Assembly (NCBI GenBank): GCA_023137175.1
Contig: JAGLPU010000005.1
Coordinates: 1-50,489 of the forward strand
DNA: 50,489 nt
Direction: 5' to 3'
Source: Candidatus Parcubacteria bacterium
GTDB lineage: Bacteria > Patescibacteriota > Minisyncoccia > Minisyncoccales > JAGLPU01
Positions 23,782-32,443 of this stretch are shown here, piece after piece. A program made the position numbers and the translations under genes. Position 1 is the stretch's first letter. Every line of letters starts with the position of its first letter. Below the pieces are notes generated by a model, which ran no database searches, was not told the origin of the DNA, and saw only the letters and a program-made list of their open reading frames with translations.

Positions 23782-24786
23782 ATGTCAAGCCCTCGAAGCA
23801 TAAAACAAAAAGATCCGCTCCTGGATTCCGCTTTGCGGCCTAAAACATGGGATTCATACATTGGACAGGACAAGATAAAAAAGAATATTAAAATAATTGT
23901 TTCAGCTGCTAAAAAGAGAGATGAAGCTCCTGAACACATTCTTTTTTATGGCGGGCCGGGTTTAGGAAAGACCACTCTGTCCCATATTATCGCCCATGAA
24001 ATGGAAGCGGACATAAAAGTAACTTCCGGACCGGCGATTGAAAGAGCCGGCGATTTGGTGGCGATTTTAAGCAATCTATCCGAAGGAGATGTTCTTTTTC
24101 TGGATGAATGCCATCGAATAAATAAAACCTGTGAAGAATATCTTTATTCGGCCATGGAAGATTTTAAACTAAATTTGATTTTAGGTAAGGGTCCGATGGC
24201 CAGAACAATGGAGTTAAATATCCCCCACTTTACTTTAATCGGAGCCACAACCAGAATCGCTTTAATTTCATCGCCATTAAGAGACCGTTTTGGGGCAACC
24301 TTTCAACTTTCCTTCTATAAAAATGAGGATATTGAAAAAATAATCCAAAGGTCAGCCAAGCTTTTGAAGATAGGCATATCTCCGCAAGCCTGCAAGATTA
24401 TTGCCGAGCGCTCACGATTTACTCCCAGAGTTGCCAACCGCCTGCTTAAAAGGGCCAGAGACTTCGCTCAAATAAAAGAAAAAGATGTTATCGCCGAAGA
24501 AGTTGCTATTGAGGCGCTGGAGGCGCTGGAAATAGATAAAATGGGGCTAGAAAACGAAGACAGAAGGATACTGAAAATAATCATTGAAAGGTTTGACGGC
24601 GGACCGGTGGGAATACAGGCTTTAGCCGCGGCCGCGGCCGAAGAAGAAGACGCTATCCTAGAAATTTACGAACCATATCTAATGCAGCTTGGGCTTATTG
24701 AGAGAACTCATAGAGGCAGAATGGCAACAAAGCTGACTTATCAGCATTTGGGGATAGAATACAAGAAGCAAGACAGTTTGCTATAA
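23782..24786 (+). CDS. ruvB: Holliday junction branch-migration ATPase RuvB
   Basis: 334 aa. LRPKTWDSYIGQDKIKKN, FYGGPGLGKTTL (Walker A), SGPAIERAGDLVAIL, VLFLDECHRI (Walker B; DECH in place of the usual DEIH), GATTRIALISSPLRDRFG (sensor 1) and a winged-helix RTHRGRMAT end are all RuvB. It works with RuvA and RuvC to process recombination junctions. Its stop overlaps the next start by 1 nt (TAATG). A possible -10 lies within 4-12 nt of the ATG. Confidence 0.97.
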   Translation: MSSPRSIKQKDPLLDSALRPKTWDSYIGQDKIKKNIKIIVSAAKKRDEAPEHILFYGGPGLGKTTLSHIIAHEMEADIKVTSGPAIERAGDLVAILSNLSEGDVLFLDECHRINKTCEEYLYSAMEDFKLNLILGKGPMARTMELNIPHFTLIGATTRIALISSPLRDRFGATFQLSFYKNEDIEKIIQRSAKLLKIGISPQACKIIAERSRFTPRVANRLLKRARDFAQIKEKDVIAEEVAIEALEALEIDKMGLENEDRRILKIIIERFDGGPVGIQALAAAAAEEEDAILEIYEPYLMQLGLIERTHRGRMATKLTYQHLGIEYKKQDSLL

Positions 24787-25871
24787 TGCTTAAAGCAATT
24801 ATCTTTTTAATAATCATTTTTTGGCCGCCAGCCGTAATGGCGGCTGATTTTTTAACCGTTGTTATTGATAAGATTACATGGATGGGAAACAAAGATTCCC
24901 ATAGTAACGAATGGATTGAACTTTATAATAATTCCTCAGTTCCTGTTGTTCTTGACAACTGGAAATTAATCGCGGAAGATGGAAGCCCGGAAATCAATTT
25001 AATCGGCGAAATTGCCGGGCAAGACTTCTTTCTCTTGGAGAGGTCAGATGATGAAACAGTTCCGGAGATTGAAGCTGACTTGATTTATACTAAAAGCTTG
25101 AACAATGATGGTGAAAGCTTAAAGCTTATCAACGAACAAGGAAAAGTAATAGACGAAGTAAATTGTTCCGCGGGCTGGTTTGCTGGAGACAATGAGACTA
25201 AACAGACCATGAAAAGAAAAAGTCCTAATGTTTCGGGGAACAATCCTGACAACTGGCAAACTGGCCAAAATACAACTAAGACAAAAGAAGCCAAGCCTCT
25301 TTTGTCTTATTCTGATGGAATTGTGATTAATGAAGTTCTCCCCTCTCCGGAAGGCCCTGACGCTGATAACGAATGGATTGAATTTCTCAATCAAAATGAT
25401 TTTGCTGTTGATTTGTCCGGCTGGAAAATCTCTGACACTGAAGGAAAAACTAAAATATATGTTTTTCCGGAGAAAACAAATATTAAGGCAAATTCTTTTC
25501 TTTTGCTTTCTCGAACAGAAAGCAAAGTCACTCTGAACAATAATGGTGATGGAATACAGCTTATTCAACCTGACGGAAACATTATAGATAATGTAAATTG
25601 GGGGCAAGCTGCTAAGAACCAGTCATACGGCCGAACCGAATCCGGGTGGAAGTGGATTTCTGATTTAACTCCTAATTCAGCTAATGCTGTTTTAAAAATA
25701 ACAAAAACCAACCCTACTAAGAATATAGAGAAAAAAGAACCTAAAATTAGCTCAAAAGTCTTCACCTCTTCAGCGAAAGACTCCAGTTTCTCTTTGTCAG
25801 CCGCTCTAGTAGTGGCTCTTCTGTCCGGTGGAATAATAATCTTTCTTAAAAGAACAATTAATCAGGCTTGA
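24786..25871 (+). CDS. Secreted protein with two lamin-tail domains and C-terminal membrane helix
   Basis: 361 aa. A short signal peptide (LKAIIFLIIIFWPPAVMAA) ends near residue 19. Two lamin-tail (LTD) immunoglobulin-like domains follow: residues ~25-120 (NEWIELYNNSSVPVVLDNWKL) and ~180-290 (INEVLPSPEG, NEWIEFLNQNDFAVDLSGWKI). A Lys/Ser-rich spacer leads to one C-terminal membrane helix (SLSAALVVALLSGGIIIFL) with KR after it, so the protein is probably anchored with the LTDs outside. LTDs in bacteria are thought to mediate surface adhesion or nuclease targeting. Placement inside the ruvB-yebC-ruvC run is odd. Confidence 0.85.
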   Translation: MLKAIIFLIIIFWPPAVMAADFLTVVIDKITWMGNKDSHSNEWIELYNNSSVPVVLDNWKLIAEDGSPEINLIGEIAGQDFFLLERSDDETVPEIEADLIYTKSLNNDGESLKLINEQGKVIDEVNCSAGWFAGDNETKQTMKRKSPNVSGNNPDNWQTGQNTTKTKEAKPLLSYSDGIVINEVLPSPEGPDADNEWIEFLNQNDFAVDLSGWKISDTEGKTKIYVFPEKTNIKANSFLLLSRTESKVTLNNNGDGIQLIQPDGNIIDNVNWGQAAKNQSYGRTESGWKWISDLTPNSANAVLKITKTNPTKNIEKKEPKISSKVFTSSAKDSSFSLSAALVVALLSGGIIIFLKRTINQA

Positions 25872-25902
25872 TTAATCAAAAAAGTTAAGATAAAATTAAA
25901 AC

Positions 25903-26610
25903 ATGTCAGGTCATTCTCATTGGAGCTCAATTAAAAGGGCTAAAGAAGCCACAGATCAAAAACGGGGAAAGGTTTTTTCTAAAATTGCTCGGCAGATTTC
26001 GGTTGTCTCCAGAGAAAAAGGAGGAGATATTGAAACTAACGCTTCTCTACGCATTGTTATCGATAAAGCCAAAAAACTTAATATGCCCAAAGAAAACATT
26101 GAAAGGGCCATTAAGCGCGGCTCTGGAGAATTCGGCGAAGGCAAATTAGAAGAATTTATCTTTGAAGCTTACGGACCGGGAGGAATTGCCGTTATTATTG
26201 AAGGAATCACGGATAACAAGAATCGGGCCTTAGGAGAAATTAAACAAATTCTAAGTAAAAATGGTGGTAAATTAGCCAGCGAAGGCTCGGTGAAATGGAT
26301 GTTTAACCAAAAAGGAGTGATACTTATAGAAAATAAGGGGAATAAAGACGAGTTGGAAATGAAAGCGATTGAAGCTGGCGCTGAAGATATTAAATGGGAA
26401 GACGACAATCTGATTGTCTATGCCAAGGCGGAAGATTTGGAAAAAACAAAAAAGAATTTGGAAAATCAGGGAACCGAGATTGAATCTGCTTCTTTGTGCT
26501 GGATAGCGAAAGAAGAAGTAGAACTGGAACAAAAAGAAAAGATGGAAAAACTTTTTGAACTCCTGGACGAAGAAGACGATATTCAGGAAATATATTCAAA
26601 TTTAGCATGA
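25903..26610 (+). CDS. yebC: YebC/PmpR family protein (TACO1-like)
   Basis: 235 aa. SGHSHWSSIKRAKEATDQKRGKVFSKI is the invariant family start, followed by NMPKENIERAIKRGSG, YGPGGIAVIIE and GSVKWMFNQKGVI. Members have been described as DNA-binding regulators and, more recently, as translation factors that relieve stalls at proline runs. The gene overlaps ruvC by 4 nt (ATGA), the usual yebC-ruvC coupling of bacteria. Confidence 0.96.
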   Translation: MSGHSHWSSIKRAKEATDQKRGKVFSKIARQISVVSREKGGDIETNASLRIVIDKAKKLNMPKENIERAIKRGSGEFGEGKLEEFIFEAYGPGGIAVIIEGITDNKNRALGEIKQILSKNGGKLASEGSVKWMFNQKGVILIENKGNKDELEMKAIEAGAEDIKWEDDNLIVYAKAEDLEKTKKNLENQGTEIESASLCWIAKEEVELEQKEKMEKLFELLDEEDDIQEIYSNLA

Positions 26611-27071
26611 TAATTTTAGGCATTGATCCCGGAACCGCAACCACCGGATTTGGACTAATAGAAAGCAGCCCGGAAATTAAGTATTTAGACCATGGCTGTA
26701 TTAAAACCAGCTCCAAGCTGCCGGCGGAACAGCGGCTTAAGGAAATACACCAAAAACTCAGTAAAATAATAGGGCAATATCAGCCTGACGCTTTGGCCGT
26801 TGAAACCCTTTATTTTTTTAAAAATTTAAAAACAGCGATGCCTGTAAGCCAGGCAAGAGGAGTTATTTTATTGGCCGCCGCCCAAAAAAAAATTCCTATT
26901 TACGAATTCACTCCTTTGCAGGCAAAAATGGCGGTTGTCGGCTACGGACGAGCAGAAAAAAAACAAGTACAGGAGATGGTTAAGTTGCTTCTTAACTTGG
27001 AAGAAATACCAAAACCCGATGATTCAGCCGACGCTTTGGCTATAGCTATTTGCTATTCTCGAACACTTTGA
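26607..27071 (+). CDS. ruvC: Holliday junction resolvase RuvC
   Basis: 154 aa. ILGIDPGTATTGFG carries the first catalytic Asp (D7), AVETLYFFKNLKTAMPVSQARGVI the Glu and the DNA-contacting loop, and KPDDSADALAIAIC the last acidic pair. It nicks Holliday junctions symmetrically. It ends a ruvB-LTD-yebC-ruvC run. A promoter for the next small gene begins 8 bases after the stop. Confidence 0.97.
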   Translation: MIILGIDPGTATTGFGLIESSPEIKYLDHGCIKTSSKLPAEQRLKEIHQKLSKIIGQYQPDALAVETLYFFKNLKTAMPVSQARGVILLAAAQKKIPIYEFTPLQAKMAVVGYGRAEKKQVQEMVKLLLNLEEIPKPDDSADALAIAICYSRTL

Positions 27072-27079
27072 AATAAGGG

Positions 27080-27107
27080 TTGACAAGGGTTTTTGAAAAC
27101 ATATAAT
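27080..27107 (+). promoter_or_regulatory. Consensus promoter of the acidic small ORF
   Basis: TTGACA (27080-27085), 16-bp spacer, TATAAT (27102-27107). Both hexamers are perfect matches to the sigma-70 consensus, the strongest promoter in the window. It would leave a leader of about 75 nt. Confidence 0.85.
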
Positions 27108-27187
27108 TATTGTAATAATCCTTTTCATTGCTTATAGTAGTGAGGGATAAAGTCGATAATAATTAATATAATTTAAGAAACAAAATT

Positions 27188-27274
27188 ATGATTTACGAGG
27201 AAATCACAAACGAAGAAGAAGAAACTGAAGAGACCGAAGAAGATGAAGAAGAAGATGAAGACGATGAAGAGTAA
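27188..27274 (+). CDS. Small extremely acidic protein, 28 aa
   Basis: ATG at 27188, TAA at 27272-27274. The peptide opens MIYEEITNEEEETEE and then is almost only Glu and Asp (about 19 acidic residues in 28, no basic ones). It has its own perfect promoter about 80 nt upstream and its own terminator 15 nt downstream, so it forms a separate transcription unit between ruvC and the penicillin-binding protein. There is no clear Shine-Dalgarno. It could be a DNA-mimic or a binder of a basic protein, or the RNA itself may be the product. Confidence 0.55.
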   Translation: MIYEEITNEEEETEETEEDEEEDEDDEE

Positions 27275-27289
27275 TTAAAAATACCTCCC

Positions 27290-27319
27290 CCCGCCAGTTT
27301 AACAGACTGGCGGGTTTTT
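27290..27319 (+). terminator. Rho-independent terminator of the acidic small ORF
   Basis: 9-bp perfect stem CCCGCCAGT / ACTGGCGGG with a 7-nt loop and five Ts. Confidence 0.94.
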
Positions 27320-27342
27320 ATTAAAAATGTTAGATTTTAGAT

Positions 27343-29451
27343 ATGGCGGAAAGAAAATATTACCGCAAAATCTATCAAAAAAAGAAAAATAAGAAAATAA
27401 ACTTAATTTTAAAGTTGTTGGTTTTTTGTTTTTTGTTTTTAGGATTTGCCTCTCTTTTGGTATTTTTTTACTATGCCAAAGACCTTCCTCGGCCAGAAGT
27501 ATTCACTGAAAGACAATTTATCCAATCAACTAAAATTTATGACCGGACAGGAGAAGTGTTGCTTTATGACATTCACGGAGAAGAAAGAAGGACTATAGTA
27601 TCTTTAAACATTATCCCTAAGAGCCTGCAACAAGCAGTCATGGCGGCCGAAGACGCTAGATTTTACCAACATTTTGGAATAGATTTTAAAGGAGTAGGCA
27701 GAGCAATACTGGTTAATTTGCAAAGGAGAGATGTTTCTTCTTCTGTTGGAGCTTCAACCATCACGCAGCAGTTTATCCGCTGCTCTTTTTTGACAATGGA
27801 AAAAACCATAGAAAGAAAGATAAAAGAACTCGTTTTAACAATAGAAATAGAAAGAAGGTATTCTAAGGACCAAATTCTGGAATGGTATTTAAATCAAGTT
27901 CCTCTAGGAAGCGTTTATGGAGTAGAGGCCGCCAGCAGGTCATTTTTTGATAAAAAAGTGCAAGATATTTCTTTAGCAGAATCAGCCATAATAGCTTCTT
28001 TAATTAAGGCTCCCAGTTATCTTTTAGAAAATAAAGATAAACTTGTTATAAGAAAAGATTATGTTCTGGATAGAATGGTGGAAGAAAATTTTATCACGGC
28101 AGAAGAGGCGGAAACCGCTAAAAAAGAAGAAATAAAATTCGCCAAGGCTAAATCAATCCAAGCCCCTCATTTTACCCTCTATATTAAAAAATATCTAACA
28201 GAAAAATACGGGGAGAAGTTTTTAGAAGAGAAAGGATTGAAAATCTATACTTCCTTAGACTGGAACCTCCAACAGGAAGTAGAAAAAATAATAGAAGAAA
28301 GAGCAAAAATTAACGAGAACTATGGAGCCTTTAATGCTTCTTTGGTTGCTCTTGACCCAAAAACCGGAGAAGTTTTAAGTATGGCCGGTTCAAAGGACTA
28401 CTTTGCCGACTCTTATCCCGAAGGCTGCTCTGGTCCGGACTGCTTATTTGAACCGGATTTTAATGTGTCCATGATTGGGAAGAGACAGCCGGGATCAGCT
28501 TTCAAGCCTTTCGCTTACGCCACTGCTTTTAAAAAAGGATTTACCCCGGAAACAATTTTATGGGATGTAGAGACTAATTTCGGCATTTACGGCAACGAGT
28601 CCTATATCCCGCAAAACTATAATGAAAAATTCCAAGGAGCCATAAGCTTAAGGGATGCTTTGGCTCAGTCCGTTAATGTTCCCGCAGTAAAAATGCTTTA
28701 TTTGGCCGGACAAAAAGATACACTAGAGACAGCTAAAAAACTTGGCATAACAACCTTAGAAAAAGACCCCTCTTATTACGGCCTATCTTTAGTTCTGGGA
28801 GGAGGAGAAGTCAAGCTGATAGATATGGTTTCGGCTTACGGGGTATTCGCCACTGAAGGGCTGCAAATTCCTCCTGTGTTTATTTTAAAAATTGAAGACA
28901 GTCAAGGAAACATTATTGAAGAAAACAATAAAACTCTAAAGAGAGTTTTAGATAGACAAACAACAAAAAACATCAATGACATTCTTTCTGATAATCAAGC
29001 TCGCACACCAACTTTCGGACCTAATTCCGCTCTACACTTTAATGATCGCCAGGTAGCGGGGAAAACCGGAACTACCCAAGAATACAAGGACGCATGGACA
29101 ATAGGATACACTCCTTCAATTGTGGTCGGAGTGTGGGTTGGAAATAATAATAATTCTCCGACAAAAAAGCCCGGTGTAGTTTTAGCCGGGCCCATCTTTC
29201 ATAGAGTTATGGAAAAAGCTTTATTAGGGACTGAAAAAGAATACTTTAATGAGCCCGAAGTGATTATAACTTCTAAGCCGATTTTAAACGGAGAAGTAGA
29301 AGAATATGAACTGCCGGAAACACCTCATTCCATTTTGTATTATGTTGATAAAAATAACCCCTTAGGAGAAATGCCTGTTGAGCCTGAATCAGATTCCCAA
29401 TACTCAGCGTGGGAACAAGGGATCAAGGATTATTTTAAAGTTTCTGATTAA
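27343..29451 (+). CDS. Class A penicillin-binding protein (transglycosylase-transpeptidase)
   Basis: 702 aa. A basic N-terminus and one membrane helix (about 22-45) lead to a GT51 domain with AAEDARFYQHFGIDFKG (catalytic Glu), GASTITQQ and KEL/EI motifs, then a transpeptidase domain with PGSAFKPF (SxxK), SVNVP (SxN) and GKTGTT (KTG). Both activities should be intact. It polymerises and crosslinks peptidoglycan on the outside of the membrane. The length fits PBP1A-type enzymes of CPR bacteria. It is convergent with dnaN, the stops overlapping by 4 nt. Confidence 0.96.
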   Translation: MAERKYYRKIYQKKKNKKINLILKLLVFCFLFLGFASLLVFFYYAKDLPRPEVFTERQFIQSTKIYDRTGEVLLYDIHGEERRTIVSLNIIPKSLQQAVMAAEDARFYQHFGIDFKGVGRAILVNLQRRDVSSSVGASTITQQFIRCSFLTMEKTIERKIKELVLTIEIERRYSKDQILEWYLNQVPLGSVYGVEAASRSFFDKKVQDISLAESAIIASLIKAPSYLLENKDKLVIRKDYVLDRMVEENFITAEEAETAKKEEIKFAKAKSIQAPHFTLYIKKYLTEKYGEKFLEEKGLKIYTSLDWNLQQEVEKIIEERAKINENYGAFNASLVALDPKTGEVLSMAGSKDYFADSYPEGCSGPDCLFEPDFNVSMIGKRQPGSAFKPFAYATAFKKGFTPETILWDVETNFGIYGNESYIPQNYNEKFQGAISLRDALAQSVNVPAVKMLYLAGQKDTLETAKKLGITTLEKDPSYYGLSLVLGGGEVKLIDMVSAYGVFATEGLQIPPVFILKIEDSQGNIIEENNKTLKRVLDRQTTKNINDILSDNQARTPTFGPNSALHFNDRQVAGKTGTTQEYKDAWTIGYTPSIVVGVWVGNNNNSPTKKPGVVLAGPIFHRVMEKALLGTEKEYFNEPEVIITSKPILNGEVEEYELPETPHSILYYVDKNNPLGEMPVEPESDSQYSAWEQGIKDYFKVSD

Positions 29452-30578
29452 TTACCCTTAATCGGCATCACCACATAAAGATAACTCGTATCCCCTACCG
29501 GCTTTAATATCGCCGGCCCTTCTATTCCATTAATGCCGAAGATGACTTCGTCACTTTTTATATTTGTCAGTCCATCAAGTAAGAATTTAAAATTAAAGGA
29601 AGTCTCTGTATTTTTGCCTTCCGCTTTGACTAAAATTTCTGATTTGTTCTCTCCAATCTCCGGGGTTTGGGCAAAAAGCTCCATTTTATTCTTATTGACA
29701 TTGACATTGATTTTGATTTCATTGGTTTTCCCACTGAACAACGAAGTTGTTTTAATTTGGCTGATAAGCTCATCTCTTGAAACAACCACTTGCGTTTCAT
29801 ATTTTTGAGGAATAATTTCTTGATAATTAGGATATTTCCCCTCTATTAGACGAGACACAAGCTGAATTTGAGGCTGATTGCCTTCTGGAAAAGACAGTTC
29901 AAATAAAACCTGGCTAGATGATAAATACATTTTTAATTTATCCTCTCTTTCAGAAGTAATATTAATAAGCTCGCGCGCTGTTCTTTGAGGAATAATAAAA
30001 GAAGTTTCTTTTTTTATATCCATTCCGTCTTTAAAATAAAGAGTTTTCTCGGCTAGTCTAAAACTATCTGTTGCCACGATCTTTAAAGCGTTTTTTTGTA
30101 AATTAAAATAAATTCCGGATATTTCGGGCTTAGTCTGGTTTAAAGAGCTGAATTCCACCACTTGAGATATTCCTTTATAAAAAGGGATACTGTTTATTTC
30201 TATAAAATCAGTAGTTTCAGTTTTAGGGATAATAGGAAAATCATCTGGGGACTGCCCTTTAATTTTCACATTATAATTATCGCAGTTTATATTTAAAACT
30301 TGATCTTTTTCTTCTAAAGTTATCTTCTTGTTTGGTAAGGAATTAACTAAACTTAAAATAAGCTTTGCCGGAACCGTTATCTTTCCTTCTTTTTCTGTTT
30401 TAGTTAAAGTCCAATAATTTATTCCCACTTCTAAATCGGTAGTGGAAAGTTTTAAAAGATTCTTTTTAACAGAAATCAAAACATTATTTAAAATAGGCAA
30501 TGTTAAGTTTTTTCCTGTAATTCTTTCGACAATGTCTAATCCTCTTTTTAAATTTTCTTTTAATATAATTAAATTCAT
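29448..30578 (-). CDS. dnaN: DNA polymerase III sliding clamp (beta)
   Basis: 376 aa, the normal clamp size with three repeated domains. It starts MNLIILKENLKRGLDIVERI, and contains LPILNNVLI, LSTTDLEVGI, FPII, ATDSFRLAEKTL, LIEGKYPNYQEIIP, and ends YLYVVMPI, which carries the usual PM clamp end. It lies downstream of dnaA on the same strand, the standard origin-linked order. The 197-bp gap between them contains DnaA-box-like sites. Confidence 0.97.
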   Translation of the reverse strand: MNLIILKENLKRGLDIVERITGKNLTLPILNNVLISVKKNLLKLSTTDLEVGINYWTLTKTEKEGKITVPAKLILSLVNSLPNKKITLEEKDQVLNINCDNYNVKIKGQSPDDFPIIPKTETTDFIEINSIPFYKGISQVVEFSSLNQTKPEISGIYFNLQKNALKIVATDSFRLAEKTLYFKDGMDIKKETSFIIPQRTARELINITSEREDKLKMYLSSSQVLFELSFPEGNQPQIQLVSRLIEGKYPNYQEIIPQKYETQVVVSRDELISQIKTTSLFSGKTNEIKINVNVNKNKMELFAQTPEIGENKSEILVKAEGKNTETSFNFKFLLDGLTNIKSDEVIFGINGIEGPAILKPVGDTSYLYVVMPIKGN

Positions 30579-30775
30579 TGTTGTTACTATATCGTTATAT
30601 TTTTATATTTTTACTCTTATTTAGCTTAGAATAAAGTGTGGAAAATGTAGTGGATGAATCCCTTATTTTCTCCTTAATAAATTGTGACCTTTTTAATTGT
30701 TTTAAAAGCTATAAAATTTATCCTCTATTCTTAAAGTATTTTTCCTCTTCTTTGTCCACAGTTTTTAAACACTCT
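30579..30775. other. dnaA-dnaN intergenic region with DnaA-box-like sites
   Basis: Very AT-rich gap. TTGTCCACA at 30752-30760 and TGTGGAAAA at 30637-30645 each differ by one base from the DnaA box TTATCCACA (the second on the opposite strand). It may be part of oriC or autoregulatory sites for dnaA/dnaN. No terminator hairpin seen. Confidence 0.55.
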
Positions 30776-32116
30776 TTATAAATATAATTGCTCTTTTATT
30801 AATTTTATTTCTTCAACCAATATTTCGTTTTCCTCTTTTTCTTTGGCAATTTTCGTACAAGCATGGATAGCGGTTGTATGGTCTTTTCCTCCGAACTTTC
30901 TTCCAATAGCAGGAAATGAATTACTTAATTCGTTTCTTAATAAATACATGGCAATTTGTCTGGGCCTGACAATTTCTTTCTTGCGAGAAGCAGCTATTAA
31001 ATCTTTTTCCTTCAGATCATAAAATTCAGCCACTATTTGGATTATTTTTCTTGGATTAATCACTTTTACCGGCGATAAAATAGCTGTTTTAAGAAGGTTT
31101 TTTATAATTAATAGGTCAGCATCTTTGTTATTGATTTTTTGATAAGCGGCCAATCTATTTAGGGCGCCTTCTAGCTCTCTGATGTTCTTTTTAATATTAG
31201 TGGCAATATATTCTAAGATTTCGTCAGAGATGTTAACCCTTTTTTCTTGCGATTTAACTTTTAAAATAGCCATCCTAGTTTCAAAGTCCGGGAAATCAAC
31301 GTCAGCGATCATTCCCCCTTCAAAACGGGAACGCAGTCTGTCTTCTAAAGCGGAAATAGCCTTAGGAGGACGGTCAGCAGAAAGAATGATTTGTTTATTT
31401 TCTTCATATAGAGTATTAAAAATGTGAAAAAATTCTTCTTGAGTTTTTTCTTTTCCGGCTAAAAACTGGATATCGTCAATAATTAAGACATCGTATTTGC
31501 GATATTGTGTTTTGAAACTTTCAATACTGTGGTCTCTGATAGAATTAACCACTCCGGAAATAAATTTTTCTGAAGGAATATATTTTATTTTTTTTCGTGG
31601 AAAGTTTTTTTTCACCTTATCTCCGATAGCTTGTATTAAATGTGTTTTGCCTAGTCCCACTCCCCCATAAATGAAAAGAGGATTATAAACGGCGCCGGGA
31701 TTTTTGGAAACAGCCCATGCGGCAGCGTGAGGTAATTCGTTAAACGGACCCACTACAAAATTTTCAAAAGTATAACGGGGGTTAAGGTTAGTCTCTCTAT
31801 TAATTTTAAGCTCTTGGAATTCAAGCTGGTCAGTTTCCGGAAGACTTACTGTCGGCTGTTTTTTAAATTCAGTGTGATTCACCGTATATTGAGCTTCTTT
31901 GATTCCCTCATCAAGGTTATGCAGGGTTTTAAGGATAATCTTATTATACTTGTTTTCCAGCCATTCCTTTGAAAAATTATTAGGGACAGAAACAATTACC
32001 AATCCTTCTTTTTTATTAAGAATTTTAGTGTTTTTAAACCAGGTAGCAAAACTAGCCTGTGAAATATTAAATTGGATTTGAGCAAGAACTGCTTGCCAAA
32101 GTTCTTCGTTATTCAT
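30776..32116 (-). CDS. dnaA: Chromosomal replication initiator DnaA
   Basis: 446 aa. Domain I (1-90; LWQAVLAQIQFNISQASFATWF), domain III with IYGGVGLGKTHLIQ (Walker A) and LIIDDIQFLAG (Walker B), and domain IV with RPRQIAMYLLR and GGKDHTTAIHAC, the DnaA signature that reads the DnaA box. It unwinds the origin and loads the helicase. It heads the dnaA-dnaN unit and is divergent from rpmH, with DnaA-box sites in the space between. Confidence 0.98.
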   Translation of the reverse strand: MNNEELWQAVLAQIQFNISQASFATWFKNTKILNKKEGLVIVSVPNNFSKEWLENKYNKIILKTLHNLDEGIKEAQYTVNHTEFKKQPTVSLPETDQLEFQELKINRETNLNPRYTFENFVVGPFNELPHAAAWAVSKNPGAVYNPLFIYGGVGLGKTHLIQAIGDKVKKNFPRKKIKYIPSEKFISGVVNSIRDHSIESFKTQYRKYDVLIIDDIQFLAGKEKTQEEFFHIFNTLYEENKQIILSADRPPKAISALEDRLRSRFEGGMIADVDFPDFETRMAILKVKSQEKRVNISDEILEYIATNIKKNIRELEGALNRLAAYQKINNKDADLLIIKNLLKTAILSPVKVINPRKIIQIVAEFYDLKEKDLIAASRKKEIVRPRQIAMYLLRNELSNSFPAIGRKFGGKDHTTAIHACTKIAKEKEENEILVEEIKLIKEQLYL

Positions 32117-32293
32117 AAATTTAATACTAGAATTTCCTTGTTTAGTATAACATAAGTCTTAAACAAGAGTAAAATAAGCGTAAGTATAATTTTGTGTTGA
32201 TAAGCTGTGGATAACTTGTGTAGTGTTTCAAAACAAGTGATTGTAATTGTCAAAAAATTGACTAAAATACAAGAAACTGATATATTAGTTAAT
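32117..32293. other. Putative replication origin between dnaA and rpmH
   Basis: AT-rich 177-bp gap. TGTGGATAA (32206-32214) is a perfect DnaA box on the minus strand, and TGTTGATAA (32195-32203), one mismatch, lies exactly 11 bp (one helical turn) before it. An inverted repeat CTTGTTTA/TAAACAAG (32137-32167) stands on the dnaA side. Gene order on both sides (dnaN, dnaA | rpmH, rnpA, yidD, yidC, khpB) is the classic origin neighbourhood. Confidence 0.7.
32258..32286 (+). promoter_or_regulatory. rpmH operon promoter, leaderless type
   Basis: TTGACT (32258-32263), 17-bp spacer, TATATT (32281-32286). Only 7 nt separate the -10 from the rpmH ATG, so transcription should start at or next to the start codon. 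Confidence 0.75.
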
Positions 32294-32428
32294 ATGAGTA
32301 TTACTTATCAACCTAAAAAAAGAAAAAGAAAGCGGACTCACGGGTTTAAGACAAGACAGAATACTAAGAATGGGAGAGAGGTCTTATCTCGCCGCAGAGC
32401 AAAAAATAGGCAGAAACTAACTGTCTAG
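32294..32428 (+). CDS. rpmH: Ribosomal protein L34
   Basis: 44 aa, the standard L34 length, from ATG 32294-32296. It starts [18 protein letters not shown] and contains [22 protein letters not shown], the L34 signature. A longer in-frame start at 32207 is rejected because it would add 29 non-family residues through the promoter and DnaA boxes. It leads the rpmH-rnpA-yidD-yidC-khpB run. Confidence 0.97.
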   Translation: MSITYQPKKRKRKRTHGFKTRQNTKNGREVLSRRRAKNRQKLTV

Positions 32429-32443
32429 TTATTCTGTTAGTAT

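Noticed and set aside
32207-32293. Longer rpmH frame starting at 32207
   Set aside because: It covers a promoter and DnaA box, and L34 is 44-46 residues in bacteria.
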